Below are positions 23,082 through 31,287 of a stretch of 44,947 nucleotides of DNA, piece by piece. Both the position numbers and the translations under genes were made by a program. Source of the stretch: UMGS172 sp045578845. GTDB taxonomy: Bacteria > Bacillota > Clostridia > Oscillospirales > Acutalibacteraceae. Where the stretch lies: positions 1 to 44,947 of the forward strand of contig JAZNLA010000048.1 in assembly GCA_045578845.1 (NCBI GenBank), in the 5' to 3' direction. Each line of letters begins with the position of its first letter. The stretch's first letter is position 1. Under the pieces are notes generated by a model. That model had not been told where the DNA came from. It was given only the letters and a program-made list of their open reading frames with translations, and made no database searches.

Positions 23082-23876
23082 ATGAAGATTGAATATTCCG
23101 AAGAACAGAATAAGAATAAAAGAATAAGAAAAAAACGTAAAAAACGCCGTTCCAAAATCGGATTTTTTATTGGCTTTGTTGCACTTGTAATCGGTGCACT
23201 TGCTACACTTTCACTAACAATATTTTTTAATGTTAATGTGTTTGCAATAAGCGGTGAAAGTATTTATACAGAATCGGATATTATAACGGCAAGCGGATTA
23301 AGACAAGGGGATAATTTACTCAGGTTATCTGTAAGAAAAGCCGAAAAGGAAATTGAAACACTCTTGCCTTATGTAAAAAAAGCAACCGTGACAAGAAAAT
23401 TTCCCGAAAAAATCAGAATAAATGTTACCCCTGCCACCGAATATGCCGTTATTGAAACAGACAACGGTTTTGCTGTGGTCGATGCTGATTTCAAGGTGCT
23501 TAAAATAGAACAGAAGAACAGGGAAGACCTGTTGTCGATAAAAGGGATTGAGTTTGAAAATTTTTTTGTAGGTGAAACAATAGTATTTTCAAATTCGGAA
23601 CAAAAAGAGAAATTAAAAGAGTTAACGACTCTACTTACAGATAATTTTATTAACGCAACCTATATTGATATCGAAAGTTTACTTTCGATAAATTTCAAAG
23701 TAGATAATAAGCATGTGATAAACTTAGGTAATTACAGTAATATGGGTAGAAAAATAGCACTTCTTGTAGAAACATTACCGCAGGTTGATAATTCACTTAA
23801 TGCTAAAATTGACCTGTCAACTTGGACAGAAAGCAACAAAAAAGCAATTTTAACCTACGATAACCCTGTTTCATGA
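23082..23876 (+). CDS. ftsQ: FtsQ/DivIB-type division protein
   Basis: 264 residues. A strongly basic cytoplasmic N-terminus (KKRKKRRSK around 18-26), one membrane helix (about 27-52), then an external POTRA domain with ISGESIYTESDIITASGLRQGDNLL (split here as about 57-81) and the TRKFPEKIRINVTPA strand pair (about 104-118). A beta domain follows. It connects FtsL and FtsB/DivIC to the divisome. AGGAG precedes the ATG, 14 nt after murA. It is the last gene before the ftsZ promoter. Confidence 0.9.
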   Translation: MKIEYSEEQNKNKRIRKKRKKRRSKIGFFIGFVALVIGALATLSLTIFFNVNVFAISGESIYTESDIITASGLRQGDNLLRLSVRKAEKEIETLLPYVKKATVTRKFPEKIRINVTPATEYAVIETDNGFAVVDADFKVLKIEQKNREDLLSIKGIEFENFFVGETIVFSNSEQKEKLKELTTLLTDNFINATYIDIESLLSINFKVDNKHVINLGNYSNMGRKIALLVETLPQVDNSLNAKIDLSTWTESNKKAILTYDNPVS

Positions 23877-23923
23877 GTAAAAAAATCAATATATTGCGGT
23901 TTTTTTGAAAAAAAGTTAAAAAA

Positions 23924-23952
23924 TTTCAATAATTAGTATTGCAATTTATAAT
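23924..23952 (+). promoter_or_regulatory. Probable ftsZ promoter
   Basis: TTTCAA (23,924-23,929), 17 nt, TATAAT (23,947-23,952) in a 150-bp AT-rich gap after ftsQ. It would give ftsZ its own transcript and fits its more C-ended codon use (suggesting higher expression) than in the preceding genes. Confidence 0.6.
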
Positions 23953-24028
23953 AGTTCATGGTAAAATTAGTAACGGATACTGAACGAGTATAGTTCTATG
24001 TTGAAAAAAGTTGGAAGGAATGAAAAAT

Positions 24029-25084
24029 ATGGCTTTCGAAATTGATAACGAAACTGCTGATGTTGTTCAAATTAAAGTAGTAGGCGTCGGCGGCGGCGGC
24101 GGTAACGCAGTTAACCGCATGGTTGATGCAGGTGTTCGCGGAGTTGAATTTATTGCAATCAACACCGATAAAGCAGCACTTTTGCTTTCTAAGGCTAACC
24201 ATAAGATTCAAATCGGTGAAAAACTCACTAAGGGTCAAGGTGCAGGTGCCAGCCCTGATAAAGGTGAGAATGCAGCACAAGAGTCTAAAGACGAAATCGC
24301 TGCAGCACTTCGCAGTGCTGATATGGTATTTATCGCAGCCGGTATGGGCGGCGGTACAGGTACCGGTGCAGCACCCGTTGTTGCTCAAATTGCTAAAGAA
24401 CTCGGTATTCTTACTGTCGGTATTGTAACTAAACCTTTCGCTTTTGAAGGCAGAAAGAGAATGGTTCAAGCTGAAGAAGGCATTGCCGCACTTAGAGAAC
24501 ATGTTGACAGCCTTATCGTTATACCTAACGAAAGACTTAAATTTGTTTCCGAACAGAAAATTACTCTTAAGAATGCTTTTGAAATTGCAGATGATGTTCT
24601 CCGTCAAGGCGTTCAGAGTATTTCCGAACTTATCAACGTTACTGCTATGGTTAACCTCGATTTCGCCGATGTTACCGCAGTTATGAAGGACGCAGGCTAT
24701 GCACATATGGGCGTAGGCGTTGCAACCGGTAGAGATAAGGCTGAAATTGCTGCTCAAAAAGCAATTAACAGTCCTCTTATCGAAACCAATATGGAAAATG
24801 CACGCGGTGTTATTATCAGTATTATCGGCTCAATGGATATCGGCCTTGAAGAGGTTGAACAGGCTTCGACCATTATTTCTAACATGGCTCATCCTGATGC
24901 AACCATTATTTGGGGTGCACAACTTGACGATAAACTTGAAGACGAAATGCGTATTACCGTCGTTGCTACCGGTCTTGGTGACCAACCTGAAGAGAAAAAT
25001 CCCGCTGATGATATTCTTGCAAGCGGTGCTCTTAATGATGATGACGGTGAATTTGCTACCGTTCTCGATATCTTCAATAAATAA
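24029..25084 (+). CDS. ftsZ: Cell division GTPase FtsZ with short linker and atypical C-terminus
   Basis: 351 residues from ATG 24,029; GGAAGGA at 24,013-24,019 is 9 nt upstream, and earlier in-frame starts overlap it. Tubulin-like GTPase forming the Z-ring. VGVGGGGGNAVNRM is the N-terminal nucleotide loop, GGGTGTGAAPVVAQIAKE the tubulin signature, and NLDFADVTAVM contains the catalytic T7 loop region. After the core (ends about 320) only about 25 acidic residues remain. The protein ends EFATVLDIFNK rather than with the usual D-I-P-x-F-L-R type peptide that binds FtsA, SepF and ZipA-like partners. Confidence 0.96.
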   Translation: MAFEIDNETADVVQIKVVGVGGGGGNAVNRMVDAGVRGVEFIAINTDKAALLLSKANHKIQIGEKLTKGQGAGASPDKGENAAQESKDEIAAALRSADMVFIAAGMGGGTGTGAAPVVAQIAKELGILTVGIVTKPFAFEGRKRMVQAEEGIAALREHVDSLIVIPNERLKFVSEQKITLKNAFEIADDVLRQGVQSISELINVTAMVNLDFADVTAVMKDAGYAHMGVGVATGRDKAEIAAQKAINSPLIETNMENARGVIISIIGSMDIGLEEVEQASTIISNMAHPDATIIWGAQLDDKLEDEMRITVVATGLGDQPEEKNPADDILASGALNDDDGEFATVLDIFNK

Positions 25085-25100
25085 TCTGTACTTAAACGAA

Positions 25101-25132
25101 AACCTCCGCACAATATGTGCGGAGGTTTTTTT
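25101..25132. terminator. Bidirectional terminator between ftsZ and the DUF368 gene
   Basis: AACCTCCGCAC (25,101-25,111), 5-nt loop, GTGCGGAGGTT (25,117-25,127), then T to 25,132 on the plus strand; on the minus strand TTTTCGTTT follows. It closes the dcw operon and the convergent minus-strand gene. Confidence 0.93.
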
Positions 25133-25150
25133 GATTAGTTTATAAATAAA

Positions 25151-25987
25151 TTACTGCTTGTCCTTGAGTTTTCGCTCAGAGCCGTCCATAAATGAGGCAA
25201 GAGCAAAACCTGCAATAAAGCATACAACGCCTAAAACAAATTCCTTGAAATCTTTAAATGCAGTAGGGGTTATCATAATTGTAGATGCAATTACAAATCC
25301 TAAAATCATGCGAGATAAAATTGTAGGATGTTTTTTTATGAGTAAATCAACAAGTTTAGAAAATGACAATACGGTTATAACAAAACCTATCATTAGCGGA
25401 ATAAGTACCGTAAAGTCAAGATTGCCGATACCTTTTGACATAGGAGCATAAAGACCTAAAAACAGAAGTATTGATGAGGAACTGAGTCCCGGCACTATCA
25501 TGCTGAGTCCCCAAATTACACCGCAGAATATGTACCAAAAAAAGTTAGGGGCGATGGCGTTAAATTTACCATTTTCAAGCAGACTGAAACCAATAAACGC
25601 TGCCATTAAAATGACAATAAACAATCCCCAACCGCGGTTAGGTTTTACATCGACCGCTTTTCTGAAAAGTCCGGGGATTGTGCCGCAAATAAGACCGATA
25701 AATAACATCATTGCCGCAACTTCGGAAAATGCTAAAAACTTTTCGGTAAGTTTTGCGAGAAGTACAAATCCTACACCGCCGCCTAAAATTATAGGAATAA
25801 ACATTGCGTAGTATTTTTTAAAGGTTTTAAAAGGATGTGCCAGAAGTTCCATCATAGGCTCATATATGTCAAATGCAACACATAGTACACCGCCGCTTAT
25901 GCCGGGAAGTATAGCACCTGTCCCGATAAGTGCACCTTGAAAAAACTGCAAAATCACTCGTAAAATTTTATTTTTAGTTATTACCAC
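25151..25987 (-). CDS. DUF368 membrane protein (PopT-type polyprenyl-phosphate translocase)
   Basis: 278 residues with about eight membrane segments. The N-terminal FFQGALIGTGAILPGISGGVLCVAF (about 15-39 overall, with PGISGG) and the internally repeated IWGLSMIVPGLSSSSILLFLGLY (about 159-181, with PGLSSS) are the paired half-motifs of DUF368. Members of this family have recently been shown to recycle undecaprenyl phosphate across the membrane (PopT). GTG start with AGGTGGG 6 nt upstream. It lies convergent to ftsZ, next to a gene cluster whose MraY and MurG consume the same lipid carrier. The functional role is taken from the family, not shown here. Confidence 0.85.
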   Translation of the reverse strand: MVITKNKILRVILQFFQGALIGTGAILPGISGGVLCVAFDIYEPMMELLAHPFKTFKKYYAMFIPIILGGGVGFVLLAKLTEKFLAFSEVAAMMLFIGLICGTIPGLFRKAVDVKPNRGWGLFIVILMAAFIGFSLLENGKFNAIAPNFFWYIFCGVIWGLSMIVPGLSSSSILLFLGLYAPMSKGIGNLDFTVLIPLMIGFVITVLSFSKLVDLLIKKHPTILSRMILGFVIASTIMITPTAFKDFKEFVLGVVCFIAGFALASFMDGSERKLKDKQ

Positions 25988-26010
25988 TAATATCCCACCT
26001 TAAAACCATA

Positions 26011-28782
26011 TTAATATTTTTTAAGTACAGTGCCTTTAAAATAATGAGTTAAAATTTGCTCATAATTCCAACCGGCATCTGCATAGGCTTTGGCACCGCG
26101 TTGGCTAAGACCGACACCGTGACCCCAACCTTTGCATATAACGGTAAACATATCGGTTTTAGAATCATAACTGACAGTGTATGCAGAGGATTTAAGTCCT
26201 GACTTGTGACTGCTGCTATATAGACCGAACAGTTTGTTTCTAAGGTCTTGACCTTGATATTCATTACCGCCTATGTTTACTCTTACGCAATAAAGATTGT
26301 TGCTGTCGTAAAGTACAGGCTCAATCCATTTTTCTTTGGGCATTTCGCTCACATCTATATTAAACTTATCTTTTATAAGTTGTTTTACTGTATCAGCAGT
26401 GTAGGTTGTGGTGGTAGCAGAAATATTATTATCATATTTACTTTCTACACTTTGCAGATAGGGATAAGCGGGGGTGCTTTGCCAGTTATTCCATTGCCAA
26501 ATATGTTGATAACTTGCAGTGTATCCTGCTGAATAAGCATGGCAATAGGTTTGGGCAAGTTTGCCGTCGTAGGTTATAATAGTGCCTTTTACGGCATTTA
26601 CGGCATTTTTAGAATTTTGCTTTGCCTCTTTCATGGGAACATAAGGTGTTTTACCGTCTAAAACACCGTTATTGATTAGCCATGCATATGTACATATTGC
26701 CTGTGATTTTAATGCCTCAATATTGTAACTTGAACCCATTTCGGCTTCTACAACACGTGCAACGATTTCCACAGCCGTACCCGAAACAATATTTGTGCCG
26801 TTTGTAACGGTAATATTTATATCCCATGTTAAAAACGGGTCAACAGTAGGGGTTGGCGGTGTTTCGGGAGTGGGATTTTGTACAGTTGACGAAATTACCG
26901 CTGAGGAAACTATAGATGAGGTAACGGTCGACGAAGATACGATAATGCTTGAAGAAGACAAGGTTGAACTGCTTGCCTGTTCTGATGATTGAGAAACAGA
27001 TGTACTTTCTGCAGACGAACTATTACTCGGCACAGAAATATCAGGTATAATTTCTTCATTGTTATCGGGCACTTGTTCGTATTCACCGCTGTCTTCTTTG
27101 TCAACATATACGATATCGCCGTCATTGACACCGATAATAATTTTATCGGGTGGGTTGGTTTCACTGCTGTCAGGTGTTTCGTTACTGGAATTTTCATTAC
27201 TGCTTGCAGGAATATTCATAGTTCGTACATAGACCGACGGTGCCGCCGCTAAAATAACTTCACCGTTTTCGGTAAAAACAGTAAATAACATAACTTTAGG
27301 GCAGGCATAGTAGACATCTATGTTGCTATTTATACTTGAAATTGAAAGAATTTTTAAAATGTATTCTTTACGTTGTGATTCGTTTTCGAAAGATATTTTT
27401 TTATAGTCAAAATCACCCGCAGTGTCATGTGTGAATTTGGAAATGAAACGCCATTCGGTTGTATTTGTTTTGTCGGTATAATAAAATTTACTGCTCATAT
27501 CGGGACTGAGCAGTGACTCAAAAACACCGCCTGCGTTACCGTTTCCGTATAAAAATATATTATCTGAATCGGTGGGATTTGTGCTTAAAGTTGTGAAAAC
27601 AGTGCCTTTTTGATTTAATGTTCCGTCGGGTAAATGGGTCTTTAGTTGTTCTGCCATTTCAGCGTTTTGCGGTAATATAACGGGAAAATCTATATTGGCA
27701 CTCGGAATGCTAAGCCAAGCGGTTAAATTATTGATGCTTTCGCTAAGATGCGAAATTGCTTCATTTTTATTAGTGTAACTGTAAAAAACATCTGCCATTG
27801 CAGAATAGTAATCTTTAGTCTTTTTGGGGTTGATTTTACGGTAGATAATAACACCCGCTACAGAGCCTAATGCGATTAAGAGGGATAAAATTATACAAAC
27901 AATGCGTAACACTTTCCGCTTAGTATGATTTTTATGCTTTAAAGGCAGAGCATATGATTCCTCGTCAATATCACACTGAATGTCAGGTGATTTGATTTTT
28001 CCCAAGGTATATTTTTCCGCAATTATTTCGCCGTCGGTCGCATGGTTGACAATAACATCGTTTTGTTCTTCATGGTCAAATACACTGTCAAGATTGCTAA
28101 AATCAAATACAATAGTATTGTTTTCTGTGGCATTGTTGTCGGTGTTTTCAGTCGTTTGTGCAGTAGAAGAAATATCGGTAAATTCGAGAGAAATATCTAC
28201 ATTTGTTTGGACATTTATATTATCGCCGACTTCGGCATTATCTTTCTTAACTGTTATATCTTCGGTTTTAGATTCTGTGCTAACTGAGTTTTCTTTGTTT
28301 TTGACAAAATAACTTCCGCCGAATACAGCATGATGTTCCGTAATGTATTTTACGATAATTTCTTTGGTTATTAAAAGTCTTGTCTTTTTGTCCTCGGTAA
28401 GACTTATTATGGTTTGCGGACCGCTTTCAATAAGAAAACCGCCGAAAATTCGGTTTGAACCTGCAAGAGGAACGGCATTTTCGGGTAATTTATAGTTATC
28501 ATTAGTAATAATGTTAAACGATTTATAGTCGGGAGTATAAATCGGTGTTGAAAGTGCTTTAGATAAAAACGACGGTATGTAATCATTGCTCGTATAACCG
28601 CCGGTTATCAAAATAATTTCACTTCTTGAAATTGCCCGTTTTAATGAGTGATAAAAAGAGGTTAAATTATCACAAGAGGTAGAAAGCATGCGAACAGGAT
28701 AATCGCCGTGAAGTCCGAATTCTAACGAAACATCGGCTTTGCTTTTAAAATATATGATTTCAATTTTAACATCTTTTGACAT
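26011..28782 (-). CDS. CinA/MoCF-like - pseudo-sortase - SpoIID fusion protein
   Basis: 923 residues in five parts. Residues 1-157: a soluble domain resembling the MoCF/CinA N-terminal domain (SRSEIILITGGYTSND at 52-67 matches DRSDIVIMTGGLGPTPDD of the nearby CinA). 158-285: acidic, Asn/Thr-rich linker. 290-314: membrane helix after a KHKNHTKRK charge cluster, so residues 1-285 are cytoplasmic. 350-521: a sortase-like beta-barrel (AWLSIPSANIDFPV, NIFLYGNGNAGGVFESLL) in which YGHxM is replaced by YGNGN and the TLSTC strand by FTVF, so no sortase activity is expected. 583-648: Ser/Thr then Pro-rich spacer. 655-923: SpoIID/LytB domain with VVEAEMG (Glu681 the likely catalytic acid), EALKSQAICTYA and GWGHGVGLSQRGA. 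SpoIID enzymes are lytic transglycosylases acting on denuded glycan. It is the last gene of the cinA-srtB run. Confidence 0.82.
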   Translation of the reverse strand: MSKDVKIEIIYFKSKADVSLEFGLHGDYPVRMLSTSCDNLTSFYHSLKRAISRSEIILITGGYTSNDYIPSFLSKALSTPIYTPDYKSFNIITNDNYKLPENAVPLAGSNRIFGGFLIESGPQTIISLTEDKKTRLLITKEIIVKYITEHHAVFGGSYFVKNKENSVSTESKTEDITVKKDNAEVGDNINVQTNVDISLEFTDISSTAQTTENTDNNATENNTIVFDFSNLDSVFDHEEQNDVIVNHATDGEIIAEKYTLGKIKSPDIQCDIDEESYALPLKHKNHTKRKVLRIVCIILSLLIALGSVAGVIIYRKINPKKTKDYYSAMADVFYSYTNKNEAISHLSESINNLTAWLSIPSANIDFPVILPQNAEMAEQLKTHLPDGTLNQKGTVFTTLSTNPTDSDNIFLYGNGNAGGVFESLLSPDMSSKFYYTDKTNTTEWRFISKFTHDTAGDFDYKKISFENESQRKEYILKILSISSINSNIDVYYACPKVMLFTVFTENGEVILAAAPSVYVRTMNIPASSNENSSNETPDSSETNPPDKIIIGVNDGDIVYVDKEDSGEYEQVPDNNEEIIPDISVPSNSSSAESTSVSQSSEQASSSTLSSSSIIVSSSTVTSSIVSSAVISSTVQNPTPETPPTPTVDPFLTWDINITVTNGTNIVSGTAVEIVARVVEAEMGSSYNIEALKSQAICTYAWLINNGVLDGKTPYVPMKEAKQNSKNAVNAVKGTIITYDGKLAQTYCHAYSAGYTASYQHIWQWNNWQSTPAYPYLQSVESKYDNNISATTTTYTADTVKQLIKDKFNIDVSEMPKEKWIEPVLYDSNNLYCVRVNIGGNEYQGQDLRNKLFGLYSSSHKSGLKSSAYTVSYDSKTDMFTVICKGWGHGVGLSQRGAKAYADAGWNYEQILTHYFKGTVLKKY

Positions 28783-28818
28783 ATTTCTACCTCCTTTATT
28801 TTGAATTTTAATTTTCTA

Positions 28819-29916
28819 TTATTGTGCTGTTTCTGAAGGAACAGACGGAATAGGTAATTTCTTTTTATCGTAGTATTCTTTAGAATAAATTACATCTTCA
28901 TTCATTGTTGCATTTGTAACATCCACACTGTTACTTTCACCGTTTCTGACCCTTCTTGCAACTATAACAAATCTTGCTTCGTCAAAATCATAACAACAGG
29001 TTGAAAGCGTGATAACTTCGTCACATTCTTCTATATCAACGTTTGTATCAATAAGACTGCGGTCTTTACAGTGTTTTGTCCATGTGACAAAATCTTCTTG
29101 ACTGACAAACTCGGTGCGGTAGGCACTGAAATTATATCCGAAAGTGCTGTCCGAAGTTGTATTGACAATCATCATTGCAAAAATTTTGTATTCCATTGAT
29201 TCGTAAAGCGAATCGAATTTAATGGTCGGATGTGCTTTGTAGTAATCAAGTTGGCGGTAATTTTTAAGTGTACCGAACATGGCACCGTAACGCATATGGT
29301 GTCCGTAGACAATTTGGTTTTGTGTTAGGGCCAAACGGTCTATATTACAGCGGTAGTCAAGGAAAACGGCACCGTAACGGTTGGGTTGCTTATTCATATC
29401 ATGGTTTATATAAAAATCATTATCTGATGTTTGATAAACAGGGTGGTCGACCTCGGTACCTTCAATATTTATCCAACCGATAATGTCGCTGTTTTGCGAT
29501 TTCAGTGTTTCAAATTTCGAAAATTCACCCGCTTGGTTATATGAATAATCGTCGCGGTTTAGATTATAGGTGTTACGGACATCGCTTATGACGGCATTTT
29601 GTGAACCGTATTCTATAAAATACCATGCGATGTATGACCCTGAAACAATTAAGGCAACAGCGGTAACAAGTGAAACGATTTTTAAAACTATTTTCTTTTT
29701 ACTGTCACCTTTTATAGGGATAATACTAAATAAAATTTTTTTGAATTTTTCTTTAAAGTTAGATTTTTTGGGCTTTTCTTGACCGTCGAAAACATATTGG
29801 TCAACCGAAATATCTGCGTTACAGTTTTCTTTAGTTGCCTTGCCGTAATCAAGCACATCTTGGTCGGGAACATACAGATTTTTCTTCGGTTCGTTATTTT
29901 TGTTTTGGTTGTTCAT
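28819..29916 (-). CDS. Class B-type sortase
   Basis: 365 residues: a membrane-anchored cysteine transpeptidase that would attach sorting-signal proteins to the wall or polymerise them. A hydrophilic N-terminus of about 75 residues, membrane helix about 78-100, then the catalytic domain: GWINIEGTEVDHPV (147-160), YGHHM (204-208, His), TLSTC (Cys307) and EARFVIVARR (Arg315). All three catalytic residues are present. The long cytoplasmic N-terminus exceeds that of the SrtB proteins I know. No LPxTG- or NPQTN-type substrate and no pilin gene is visible in this window. It lies between cinA and the fusion gene carrying an inactive copy of its fold, 36 bp from the latter. Confidence 0.9.
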   Translation of the reverse strand: MNNQNKNNEPKKNLYVPDQDVLDYGKATKENCNADISVDQYVFDGQEKPKKSNFKEKFKKILFSIIPIKGDSKKKIVLKIVSLVTAVALIVSGSYIAWYFIEYGSQNAVISDVRNTYNLNRDDYSYNQAGEFSKFETLKSQNSDIIGWINIEGTEVDHPVYQTSDNDFYINHDMNKQPNRYGAVFLDYRCNIDRLALTQNQIVYGHHMRYGAMFGTLKNYRQLDYYKAHPTIKFDSLYESMEYKIFAMMIVNTTSDSTFGYNFSAYRTEFVSQEDFVTWTKHCKDRSLIDTNVDIEECDEVITLSTCCYDFDEARFVIVARRVRNGESNSVDVTNATMNEDVIYSKEYYDKKKLPIPSVPSETAQ

Positions 29917-29943
29917 AAATTTTCTCCTTGAAGTGATAGAGGG

Positions 29944-31272
29944 TTATTTTTGCAACTCGTTTACTGCTGCATTTTCAGGCAAAAAGCAAACGGCGGTTTC
30001 TTTATTTGTGAAATCGGGCATAACTTCGGGATAGTATTCCAAATAACGTCTTACTAAATTCAGAGCATGAACTGTGGCGTTGTTTCGTACCTTTTCTCGG
30101 TCATTTTCTGCTTTCACAACCATGAGTTTCATTACCCATGAATGAAATTTATCATTTAGTGAAATGTATACAAGTCCTGCGGGTTTTTCCTCGCTTTGAC
30201 CAGGACCTGCAACACCCGTAACCGAAACCCCTATATCTGCATTTGCAAATTTTCTTATTCCTTCAGACATTTCAAGTGCTGTTTGGGCACTGACTGCACC
30301 GAAGATTTCAAGCGTTTTTTGTTTTACGCCTAGCAATTTTTGTTTCATTTCGTTTGAATAGGTTGATGCACCGAAGTCAAACACCTTTGATGCACCTGCA
30401 ATGTTTGTTATTGCCGAGGAAATTTTACCCGCAGTGCAGGATTCAGCCGTTGCAAGTTTCAAATTTTTCTTTGACAGTAATTCGACAACGGTTTGTTCAA
30501 TGCTTTCAACATCAATACCGCAAACATTTTTACCGAAAAAGTCACAAAGTTCTCGGACAGTTTTGTCTACCTTTAATTCGGCTTTTTCTTTTGTACTGTC
30601 TGCCGAAGTAACCCTTAAAGTTACAAGTCCCGGTTTGCAGTAAGGGGAAACAGTCGGGTCAGAGCCGTTAATATACTCAGGTATAAGCGAGGTTAAATAC
30701 GATTCGCCAAGACCTGCTATAAGTATATTTTTTGAAACAATAGTACGGTTGCTTTTGCGTTCCAAAAAAGGTTTGACATATGTACTGAACATCTTTTTCA
30801 TTTCAAACGGAACACCCGGCATTAAAATTACGACCGAACCATTTTCCGATTCCATGGCACAACCGGGTGCAGTTCCGTTTTCATTTGGAAAAACAGTGCA
30901 ACGAGTTGATGGAAAATACGCTTGGCGGGCATTACTTTCGCTCATGGTTCTGCCTGAATTTTTAAAGTAAGATGCTATGCCGTCTAATATTTCTTGGTTA
31001 AGGGACATTTCAAGACCTAAAGCAAAAGCGGCGGCGTCTTTTGAAAGGTCATCGGGAGTGGGACCTAAACCGCCGGTCATTATGACAATATCACTGCGGT
31101 CAACCGCCTGTTTTACAGTTGATACAATGCGGTCAAAATTATCACCGACAACCGATTGGTAATACATATCTATACCAAGGCTTGCAAGTTCTATCGACAG
31201 ATAGGTTGCATTTGTATTTACAATGTTACCGAGTAAAAGTTCAGTTCCGACTGCAATAATTTCGGCTTTCAT
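29944..31272 (-). CDS. cinA: CinA: MoCF-like domain plus nicotinamide-nucleotide amidase
   Basis: 442 residues, full family length. The N-terminal MoCF-like domain (about 1-170) contains AVGTELLLGNIVNTN and IVIMTGGLGPTPDD. The C-terminal PncC-like domain (about 258-415) contains TAESCTAG with the amidase serine at 278 and GASTYSNEMKQKLLGV, then VTGVAGPG. The family deamidates NMN in the pyridine nucleotide cycle, and the N-terminal domain hydrolyses ADP-ribose in tested members. GGAGG is 6 nt before the ATG. It is 15 bp downstream of thiI in the same run and 28 bp before the sortase gene. Confidence 0.94.
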   Translation of the reverse strand: MKAEIIAVGTELLLGNIVNTNATYLSIELASLGIDMYYQSVVGDNFDRIVSTVKQAVDRSDIVIMTGGLGPTPDDLSKDAAAFALGLEMSLNQEILDGIASYFKNSGRTMSESNARQAYFPSTRCTVFPNENGTAPGCAMESENGSVVILMPGVPFEMKKMFSTYVKPFLERKSNRTIVSKNILIAGLGESYLTSLIPEYINGSDPTVSPYCKPGLVTLRVTSADSTKEKAELKVDKTVRELCDFFGKNVCGIDVESIEQTVVELLSKKNLKLATAESCTAGKISSAITNIAGASKVFDFGASTYSNEMKQKLLGVKQKTLEIFGAVSAQTALEMSEGIRKFANADIGVSVTGVAGPGQSEEKPAGLVYISLNDKFHSWVMKLMVVKAENDREKVRNNATVHALNLVRRYLEYYPEVMPDFTNKETAVCFLPENAAVNELQK

Positions 31273-31287
31273 AGGTTTCCTCCGATA

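Noticed and set aside
23996..24757. Long open frame on the minus strand opposite ftsZ
   Set aside because: It is a shadow of ftsZ codon bias: low-complexity Cys/Asn/Ser-rich translation, no RBS, and full overlap with a certain gene.
24123..25145. Other plus-strand frames inside ftsZ
   Set aside because: They lie in an alternative frame of ftsZ with Leu/Lys-rich translation and no RBS or family motif.
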